Position numbers and translations under genes: made by a program. The notes below the pieces were generated by a model. The model was not told the DNA's origin. It did no database searches and saw only the letters and a list, made by a program, of their open reading frames with translations. From positions 1-8,010 of the forward strand of contig UROS01000109.1 in assembly GCA_900549445.1 (NCBI GenBank): 8,010 nucleotides of DNA, read 5' to 3'. Of this stretch, positions 1-5,710 are shown one piece after another. Origin of the DNA: an uncultured Porphyromonadaceae bacterium (GTDB taxonomy: Bacteria; Bacteroidota; Bacteroidia; Bacteroidales; Muribaculaceae). Position 1 is the stretch's first letter, and the number at the start of each line of letters is the position of its first letter.

Positions 1-717
1 CAGCAGATTCTCGACGCAGCCGTAGCCAATCGTATCAAAACAGCCGACGAGCTCAAGGCCTTCCAGATCGACGGCCGCTCTATCGCCGACCTCATCGTTG
101 AGGAAATCGGCAAAACCGGCGAAAAAATGGAAATCGGCGCTTACGAAATGCTCGAGGCTCCCTCTACCGTTGCCTACACCCACTTCGGCAACAAGCTCGC
201 CACCATCGTAGGATTCAACCAGCCCGACGTAGACAACCAGGTTGCCCGCACAGTGGCAATGCAGGTTGCTTCTATGAACCCCATCGCTGTAAACCGCGAA
301 AGCGTTCCCGCTTCGATCGTAGAGACAGAGTATAAGGTAGCCGTCGAGAAGACTAAGGAAGAGCAGGTTCGCAAAGCTGTTGAGGCAGCTCTCAAGAAAG
401 CCGGCATCAACCCCAACCTCGTCGACAGCGAAGCCCACATCGAATCCAACATCGCAAAAGGCTGGCTCACCCAGGAAGAGGCCGACAAAGCCCGCAAGAT
501 CGCAGCCGAAACCGCAGCCGCCAAGGCCGCTAACCTCCCCGAGGCTATGATTCAGAACATCGCCAACGGCCGCGTCAACAAGTTCTACAAAGAATCCTGC
601 CTCATGGAGCAGGAATCGATTATGGACGGAAACGTGACCATCGGTCAGTTCCTCGAAAACACTTCCAAGGGTCTCGTTGCTGTTGATTTCAAGCGTGTCA
701 ACCTCAACAAGGACTGA
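1..717 (+). CDS. tsf: Elongation factor Ts, 3' part (5' end outside window)
   Basis: EF-Ts is the cytoplasmic guanine-nucleotide exchange factor that regenerates EF-Tu-GTP during translation. The frame is open from base 1 and runs 238 codons to TGA at 715-717; an internal ATG at 127 is not the true start, because coding sequence of the same character continues upstream of it. The visible protein contains the core dimerisation region (THFGNKLATIVGFN, then ARTVAMQVASMNPIAVN) and the C-terminal end with LMEQESIMDGNVTIGQFL, both typical of EF-Ts. The N-terminal EF-Tu-contacting domain (UBA-like, with the TDVG-type motif) lies outside the window. An Ala/Lys-rich helical insert at about bases 345-545 fits the longer EF-Ts of Bacteroidetes. 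Codons are strongly biased to C-ending forms, as expected for a highly expressed gene. rpsB is usually found upstream, but that cannot be seen here. It is followed by a strong hairpin terminator. Confidence 0.96.
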   Translation, partial: QQILDAAVANRIKTADELKAFQIDGRSIADLIVEEIGKTGEKMEIGAYEMLEAPSTVAYTHFGNKLATIVGFNQPDVDNQVARTVAMQVASMNPIAVNRESVPASIVETEYKVAVEKTKEEQVRKAVEAALKKAGINPNLVDSEAHIESNIAKGWLTQEEADKARKIAAETAAAKAANLPEAMIQNIANGRVNKFYKESCLMEQESIMDGNVTIGQFLENTSKGLVAVDFKRVNLNKD

Positions 718-749
718 TTCCGCAGAAAAAGTCATAACAAGCAATATTC

Positions 750-789
750 AAAAAAGACTGAGTCCATTTTATGGACTCAGTCTTTTTTT
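750..789. terminator. Bidirectional intrinsic terminator between convergent tsf and the minus-strand operon
   Basis: The left arm 750-766 (AAAAAAGACTGAGTCCA) and right arm 772-788 pair perfectly over 17 bp around a 5-base loop (TTTTA). The plus strand ends in seven T (783-789), and the minus strand ends in six T (complement of 750-755), so the hairpin can act as a Rho-independent terminator in both directions. It lies 32 bases past the tsf stop and 17 bases past the stop of the convergent gene at 807. The GC-containing core (GACTGAGTCC) is flanked by the A/T tract, the usual bidirectional layout. Activity is inferred from structure only. Confidence 0.93.
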
Positions 790-806
790 ATCCGGTTCAA
801 GTCAGC

Positions 807-2144
807 TCACTCCGCCATCGCCTCGGCGAGCATTCTGTTCGCCTCGAAAACATCGGCCCGGTAAGCATTATACAAAAGACCTTTCGGGTTTACGGCATTA
901 TCCTTCATCGCTGCGAGTACGTTGCCGAAGTCTCCGCATATAGAGAGATCCACGCATCCGGTTTCATACAAAGCCTTCAATTCTCCGGCGAGTTCGGTTG
1001 CCCCGATTACGACAAGCTGGGCTGTCAGCAACCCGGCGCACATCCCGTCGCAACGGTCAGTGCGGACTATCCTCGGAATCATGCCGGTGATGATTTTCCG
1101 GAAAGCATCAATAATCTCGCCGCGCCGTTCGGGCTCGTATACGGCTGTCATTCCCAACACAGAGTAAATCATTCCCCGCATACAGGCATCGTGGCCCTTT
1201 TCATCGAGAAACGCAATAAGTTTTCCTATACACTCCCTTCCGCAGCTGTATAATGCCGGCGTAATAAAAGCCTCGGCAAAATCGCCGAAATGGTATTCTA
1301 TAAATTCCGGACTCTGCTTCATGGTTTCGAGCACAGCGTCGAGCGCTGCCGGTGAGTGAAGACGGCGCAGGAGCATGAATGAAAGTATCATACCCGCGCT
1401 TTCATACACCTCGGCGCTGCTCTCCGCTATCGGCTTCCAGGTGTCTGTAATCGTGTTTATTATAAGCCGGCGCAGGTCTTCGGCAGCCTCTTCGCGCGGA
1501 AGCGAAATGAATTCAGTAATCCGCGAGGATGGCAGTCCGGCTGTATTGGCGGGGTCCGTGAGCGCAGCAACCATTGACGGGAAGTGAAAGCGTGTGAATT
1601 TCCGGGTTCTGGTGTGTTTGCACGCAAACAGCTCGCGCGGGTGCCTTGCAGTCTCCGCCGTCATTTCGTTATACGACGTGTTGAACACATTCGAGTTCTT
1701 GAAATCCTCCTTATGTTGACCGAATTCATATTCTATCACAGGAATATCGTCGGTATCCGGTTCGAGTACGTAACGGGCCGACGCGAACGCCGACGCCGGA
1801 CACACGCCCCGATCTTCAGCAAATCCGAGGGCACCATAAATCATATTGTGCGCCTCGGCATAAGGAATTTCAGCAAATCCGCACTCCTTGACCATACGTT
1901 CGAACCTCGTAGGCGGCATGCAGACAACCGCTTCGGCGTCGGGAATTCCCGTGAAGCCGAAATCAACGGTATAGAGCCCGGCGGTAATGTTGCCGTTGGG
2001 ATGAATGCGCGTAACTATCAGGTTACGTTTGAATTTTTCAGGATCGAATTCAGAAGCATAGCACTTGCCCAACGGAAGTTTTCTCACTTTGTCGCGGAGA
2101 AACTGTGCGTCGGAAAGCTTAGTCTCAGTCTTTTTCTTTGCCAT
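807..2144 (-). CDS. Conserved protein of unknown function with HEAT/DUF1186-like helical C-terminal half
   Basis: A 445-residue protein without signal peptide or membrane segments, so probably cytoplasmic. The N-terminus is lysine-rich (MAKKKTETK). Residues about 20-140 form a compact region (LPLGKCY, IVTRIHPNGNITAGLYTVDFGFTGIPDA, then AEAHNMIYGALGFAEDRGVCP and DTDDIPVIEYEFG) that resembles an N-terminal module I associate with uncharacterised Bacteroidetes proteins. Residues about 245-445 are helix-rich and repeat-like; FIEYHFGDFAEAFITPALYSCG and the following helices recall the HEAT-like DUF1186 family. Eleven cysteines are scattered, with no clear metal-binding cluster. It starts 11 bases after the stop of the SemiSWEET gene and is the last gene of the operon, with its TGA at 807-809 facing the terminator. 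The ATG at 2144 has no Shine-Dalgarno sequence. The family resemblance is from memory, not a search. A scaffold or protein-binding role is possible, but no function can be assigned. Confidence 0.85.
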   Translation of the reverse strand: MAKKKTETKLSDAQFLRDKVRKLPLGKCYASEFDPEKFKRNLIVTRIHPNGNITAGLYTVDFGFTGIPDAEAVVCMPPTRFERMVKECGFAEIPYAEAHNMIYGALGFAEDRGVCPASAFASARYVLEPDTDDIPVIEYEFGQHKEDFKNSNVFNTSYNEMTAETARHPRELFACKHTRTRKFTRFHFPSMVAALTDPANTAGLPSSRITEFISLPREEAAEDLRRLIINTITDTWKPIAESSAEVYESAGMILSFMLLRRLHSPAALDAVLETMKQSPEFIEYHFGDFAEAFITPALYSCGRECIGKLIAFLDEKGHDACMRGMIYSVLGMTAVYEPERRGEIIDAFRKIITGMIPRIVRTDRCDGMCAGLLTAQLVVIGATELAGELKALYETGCVDLSICGDFGNVLAAMKDNAVNPKGLLYNAYRADVFEANRMLAEAMAE

Positions 2145-2155
2145 ACAGCAAAATG

Positions 2156-2434
2156 TCAGTCTCTTTTCTTGAAATAATCGTTATGGATTTTGATTACGAA
2201 AATAATTGCGCTGGCTACTGTTGTGATGAGGTTGGTTATTATGAGAGGCCAGTTGCTGAGCATGAATCCCTGAACAACAAACAGAATGCTGCCAAGTCCT
2301 AAAAGAAGGAAAGTGGGCAGCGCTATGCCGTCGGTGTCGCGGGTACGGATTGTGTAGATCGCCTGAGGGAGATATCCGCATACCATGCATATTGCAGCGG
2401 CGTAACCTATTATGTTTAGAACTATTTCGTACAT
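2156..2434 (-). CDS. SemiSWEET / PQ-loop family small membrane transporter
   Basis: A 92-residue protein with three predicted transmembrane helices (about residues 2-22, 39-58 and 62-82), the single triple-helix bundle of bacterial SemiSWEETs. Family marks are the LPQ motif at residues 22-24 at the end of helix 1, the TRDTDGI loop (about 31-37) matching the usual T-K-S-x-G-I region, and an asparagine in helix 3 (N68, ITNLI) at the position expected to line the substrate pocket. The LW..YG motif of helix 2 is here LFVVQG (51-56), with F and Q in place of W and Y. Known SemiSWEETs work as homodimers and move sugars such as glucose or sucrose down their gradient; the substrate here cannot be read from sequence. 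It starts 30 bases after the upstream gene, behind an A-rich leader rather than a Shine-Dalgarno site, and is 11 bases before the next gene. A different PQ-loop substrate is possible. Confidence 0.88.
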   Translation of the reverse strand: MYEIVLNIIGYAAAICMVCGYLPQAIYTIRTRDTDGIALPTFLLLGLGSILFVVQGFMLSNWPLIITNLITTVASAIIFVIKIHNDYFKKRD

Positions 2435-2464
2435 ATTCTTTTCTATTTAAAACACATACGGGAT

Positions 2465-3451
2465 TTAATTGGTTCTTACAATTTCCTTGAAGAACCTCAC
2501 CGACGTGCGGTATAGAGGAAAAGAGAGGGTGAGGATTGCGCCGTCGTCACTGAACTGGGCGTGGATATCGTGCCTGATCGGAAGGAAGGATGCGTCGTTC
2601 CACTCAAGGTCATAGTGACCTGCAAAGCGTGTGGGGGTGAGCCGGCCTTTCTTCATGCCCGCGTGCCATGACCCGGGAAATTTCTCCGCACCCTCCACAT
2701 ATAATATATCGTAAGCGCCGCGGCAGTCGGGGTCGGCGACAACTGCCAGCCGGTAGCGGCCTCCTACGGTGGCATACTGCGGATCGTTTTCCCTGTCGAG
2801 ATACGACCAGTAACCCTCTACTGGATTGCCGGTGCCGCTCAGATAATCGGCGATAGTTTCAGCCGTCCACCGTGTTGCGGCAAGCGATGCCGGATCGGAT
2901 TCGAGCCGGGCGGAAAGAGAACTTACAGCTACAGGCACCGACGCCACAAAAGCGGGTGCCAGGGTACCGGAATAAGCGAAAGAACCGATTTCCACCGGGC
3001 GGCGGTTGCCTCCGGAAAGCGTCACCGTACGCCTCCGGCTGTCAATGTCGGCCATAAGAGTATTTTCGCCGCCGGAAACGAGCGAAAAATCCTTTTCAAA
3101 GCTCCGGGTAAGAATCACACTGTCGCCGAGCCATACGGTCACGGTAATAGAGTGGCTGTCGAACGGCGACCCGAATCCTTCAGCAGAATGAGCCAGACCG
3201 GCCGTATAGCTTCTTCCGAGAGAATCAACAGCTATGCGCAGTCCCCATTCAGGTGCGGACGGGGCTTTCTCCTCTTTTATCTTCTTTACCGCCGCACGGG
3301 CATCAATAGAAATTTTGTCATATCGCATGAAATCGGCGACGAGAGGCGTAACGGCAGCGTCAGGCCTCACAGAGTCGGTAAAATACCGATAGTCGACGGC
3401 ATTTGCCCAAAGCACGCAACCGGTAAATATAGCGAAAACCAGACTTCTCAT
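2465..3451 (-). CDS. Exported beta-rich protein of unknown function
   Basis: I choose the ATG at 3451, giving 328 residues, rather than an in-frame ATG at 3550. This start overlaps the miaA stop as ATGA and is followed at once by a signal peptide (MRSLVFAIFTGCVLWANA, probable cleavage after ANA at residue 18); the longer version would bury it inside miaA. A cysteine at residue 12 (FTGC) makes a poor lipobox, so signal peptidase I is more likely. The mature protein seems to have two beta-rich parts. Residues about 65-180 carry alternating strands (WGLRIAVDSLG, SITVTVWLGDSVILTRSFEKDF, RRTVTLSGGNRRPVEIGSF). Residues about 205-328 begin NPVEGYWSYLDRE and run through YRLAVVAD, SWHAGMKKGRLTPTRFAGHYDLEW; a similar 'EGIW...YRIAIVKD' pattern is common at the ends of Bacteroidetes exported proteins. 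No catalytic motif is visible. Translational coupling to miaA is likely. The location is probably periplasmic or surface. Confidence 0.85.
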   Translation of the reverse strand: MRSLVFAIFTGCVLWANAVDYRYFTDSVRPDAAVTPLVADFMRYDKISIDARAAVKKIKEEKAPSAPEWGLRIAVDSLGRSYTAGLAHSAEGFGSPFDSHSITVTVWLGDSVILTRSFEKDFSLVSGGENTLMADIDSRRRTVTLSGGNRRPVEIGSFAYSGTLAPAFVASVPVAVSSLSARLESDPASLAATRWTAETIADYLSGTGNPVEGYWSYLDRENDPQYATVGGRYRLAVVADPDCRGAYDILYVEGAEKFPGSWHAGMKKGRLTPTRFAGHYDLEWNDASFLPIRHDIHAQFSDDGAILTLSFPLYRTSVRFFKEIVRTN

Positions 3452-4362
3452 TGCATCATTCCGATTACTTTCGAAGTAAATTCCCGACTGCCGAGCGACG
3501 CCGGCAGCCAATGGATGGGGAACCCGCGTTTTTCCATACCCCGGAACCATGTCATCTGGCGTTTTGCAAACTGGTGGATGGCAATTTCGAGCTGACTCAC
3601 CATCTCTTCATAAGCAAGTTCTCCAATCACGTATTTAGTCACGAATTTATACTCCAGGCCATAATAAATCAGATCCTCGGGAGGAATTCCGCTGTCGAGC
3701 AGCTTTCGCACTTCGTCGACCATTCCATCTTCAAGGCGCTGACGCAGACGGACTGAAATGCGTTCACGGCGGGTCTCGCGGTCAACGTCAACGCCAATCA
3801 CCAGCGCTCCTTCTATCGGATTAGGCCGTGCGGCAGTGGCTGCTTCCGGATGTTCGCGGTAATACGTCTGGATTTCGATTGCCCTTACAGCCCTCTTTTC
3901 AGTATCGACGTCGGTCACATTGTGGAGGGTTTTCATTTCCTCAAGAATTTCAGTCAGCTCGGCAAGTGACTTCCCGGCAAGTGCGGTACGGAGTTCAGGA
4001 TTTTCGGGAACAGGCGGCAACTGCAGTCCTTTAAGAACGCTCTCCACATAAAGACCCGTGCCGCCGCAAAGTACGGGCATCCGGCCGCGCGTCTTGATAT
4101 CGGCGCGCGCCTCTGCGAAGTCGCGCAGATACTCAAAAAGATTGTATTTGTAACCGGCGGGACATATATCCACAAGATGAACCGGAATCTCGCCGTACTC
4201 GCAGAGATCTTTACCGGTTCCTATATCCATGCCGCGGTAAATCTGCCGGGAATCGGCGCTTATAATCTCGCCTCCTACAGCCCGGGCAATGTCGACAGCC
4301 CTCCGGGTCTTGCCCGACGCCGTGGGCCCGGTAACCACTATAAGTGAAGTCCGCGCGGTCAT
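3448..4362 (-). CDS. miaA: tRNA dimethylallyltransferase (Bacteroidetes-type variant)
   Basis: MiaA transfers the dimethylallyl group of DMAPP to N6 of adenosine 37 in tRNAs reading codons that start with U, giving i6A, which stabilises codon pairing. At 304 residues it is of normal family size. It shows the P-loop GPTASGKT (12-19), the substrate/catalytic region SADSRQIYRGMDIGTGK (35-51, with the conserved Asp37), GGTGLYVESVLKGL (100-113), the EKRAVRAIEI helix (155-164) and HQFAKRQMTWFRG (263-275). The usual GYR/GYK-E segment before the last helices reads YYGLEYKF (233-240), a form I associate with a second MiaA type in Bacteroidetes. It begins 3 bases after the membrane-protein stop (TGA-ACC-ATG), and its TGA overlaps the next start by four bases. 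Cotranscription with dpp4 is inferred from spacing. Confidence 0.96.
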   Translation of the reverse strand: MTARTSLIVVTGPTASGKTRRAVDIARAVGGEIISADSRQIYRGMDIGTGKDLCEYGEIPVHLVDICPAGYKYNLFEYLRDFAEARADIKTRGRMPVLCGGTGLYVESVLKGLQLPPVPENPELRTALAGKSLAELTEILEEMKTLHNVTDVDTEKRAVRAIEIQTYYREHPEAATAARPNPIEGALVIGVDVDRETRRERISVRLRQRLEDGMVDEVRKLLDSGIPPEDLIYYGLEYKFVTKYVIGELAYEEMVSQLEIAIHQFAKRQMTWFRGMEKRGFPIHWLPASLGSREFTSKVIGMMQ

Positions 4363-4365
4363 GGT

Positions 4366-5709
4366 TCAGCGATATTTGGATCCGGTGATGTATTTGGACC
4401 ACCAGCGTCGCAGTTTGAAAAACGGTTTGTCCTCATTGATGCGCGCCACGTAAAGCCAATGAGGGTCGTTGAAATCAACATCCCAGTCCTGTATGCCGTC
4501 AATGCGGAAATTCGGGCTGTAGTTCTTTATCTTATAAAGGCGCTTACCCTCGCGGGAGTAAGTTTTCCACATCATGGTTATGGTATACAGCCGGTCGATT
4601 TCAGCCGACAGCATAGGCGAAAGTTCGCCGGCTGCAATCAGGCGCTGTATCTGAGGGATCGTATACCATTCCCCCTTGAGCGATGATTTTTCCATAAGCG
4701 CCGGATCCGTAAGCGTGACGATAAAATGATAGAGTCTGCAAATTCCGGTAATGTCGCGGCTTTCGTACATTGTACGGATTCTGAAATCTTTCCCGGAGAC
4801 TTCCGTAAGATTCTCGAACATTTTCGTGGCCTCGCCGAGGGTCACGTTACCGCCCGACGAAAGTATAACGGTGGTAGGAGTGTCGATCATCGACTCAACG
4901 GGATTGTCGGGAAACTCGTCGCTGCGCCCCAGGAAAATAGAGTCGTTCGTCATGACGAGAAACCGCACATCGGTGATGGTCCGGCTGACCGTCTCACTCC
5001 GGCTTGAGGTACCGTAATAATACCCCCATAGACCTAAATAGCGGGTGCCCATATAAATAACCGACAGACCCCAGATTATGACCGGAAGCCAGTGGTAGAA
5101 GAAGTGGTCGTTGCCGTTGAGGTTTACATTTATGTAAAACAGCACATAATAGATCCATGACTCAAGCGCTATCACCAGGGATAGTCCGAAGAAATATTTG
5201 AGCTGATAGCGGCTTTCCTGTGTGAGGATACGGCCTATATATCCGCGCTCAATGACAGTGCCGTAGCGAATTATGCAATCCTGACATATTCCGCAATCCT
5301 TTTCGCGGATCATAGCCACCAGACTCACCACCACCGCCACGGGTCCGAGCACAAGAACTGTAATATAGGGGTGGATGAGGTTGATGAATTCGTCGTCGAA
5401 CATCCGGCTGGCGAAACCCCGGAAATAAAACACATCGATGATCAGCATCAATATGCCGGAGTAAAAAAGCACTTTCATAACCATCCAAGGTATCAGCCGG
5501 CACTGTCCTTTTCCGTTTGACTGGGAGCTGAGCCTTATCCAAACCGACATAATTGCGGCCAGGGCAAGCGCTACTATCGGGAGCCAGAGTTTGGATATGA
5601 ACAGCGACAATATCACTAACAGCACCAGAGCGCCGGATGAGAGAGTCCAGTTGTACCAAAGTGAGAAAATACCCTTTTCGGTGGCTATTTTCTGTTGATT
5701 TTCGTCCAT
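4366..5709 (-). CDS. Multipass membrane protein with degenerate Nudix-like C-terminal domain
   Basis: I choose the ATG at 5709 (447 residues, MDENQQK), one base after the dpp4 TAA (TAA-T-ATG); an in-frame ATG at 5754 would lie inside dpp4. Six hydrophobic segments lie at about 26-42, 43-58, 73-95, 113-134, 172-193 and 206-226. A cytoplasm-like loop holds CGICQDC (139-145, C-x2-C-x2-C). Residues about 244-380 look like a Nudix fold: strand TDVRFLVMTNDSIFLGRS, then SSGGNVTLGEATKMF (284-298) aligning with the start of a Nudix box, helix ENLTEVSG (299-306), then RLYHFIVTLTD and GEWYTIPQIQRLI, typical after the box. Compared with REuxEExGu, the helix keeps only one of the key glutamates (E303), and the box is about two residues short, so hydrolysis is doubtful. 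A basic/aromatic tail ends in KLRRWWSKYITGSKYR. Function unknown; a ligand-sensing or regulatory role is a guess. The Nudix reading is mine from pattern, not from a search. Confidence 0.85.
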   Translation of the reverse strand: MDENQQKIATEKGIFSLWYNWTLSSGALVLLVILSLFISKLWLPIVALALAAIMSVWIRLSSQSNGKGQCRLIPWMVMKVLFYSGILMLIIDVFYFRGFASRMFDDEFINLIHPYITVLVLGPVAVVVSLVAMIREKDCGICQDCIIRYGTVIERGYIGRILTQESRYQLKYFFGLSLVIALESWIYYVLFYINVNLNGNDHFFYHWLPVIIWGLSVIYMGTRYLGLWGYYYGTSSRSETVSRTITDVRFLVMTNDSIFLGRSDEFPDNPVESMIDTPTTVILSSGGNVTLGEATKMFENLTEVSGKDFRIRTMYESRDITGICRLYHFIVTLTDPALMEKSSLKGEWYTIPQIQRLIAAGELSPMLSAEIDRLYTITMMWKTYSREGKRLYKIKNYSPNFRIDGIQDWDVDFNDPHWLYVARINEDKPFFKLRRWWSKYITGSKYR

Positions 5710-5710
5710 A

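Noticed and set aside
174..524. 116-codon minus-strand open frame within tsf
   Set aside because: It is the antisense of an EF-Ts gene with strong codon bias, which commonly leaves long opposite frames open.
677..1253. Plus-strand open frames running from the tsf end through the terminator into the convergent gene
   Set aside because: They cross a strong terminator, overlap confident genes on the other strand, and their translations look like shadow composition.
1584..2177. 197-codon plus-strand open frame opposite the helical-repeat protein gene
   Set aside because: It is an Arg/Phe-rich antisense shadow with no family resemblance; the minus-strand frame has the coherent protein and operon spacing.
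3416..3418. Lipoprotein signal (FTGC, Cys12) in the exported protein
   Set aside because: Phe at -3 is unusual, the cysteine is too close to the N-terminus, and a good ANA signal peptidase I site follows.
3452..3550. 33-residue N-terminal extension of the exported protein from an upstream in-frame ATG
   Set aside because: It lies wholly inside miaA, would hide a good signal peptide, and the ATGA overlap start at 3451 is the standard coupled arrangement.
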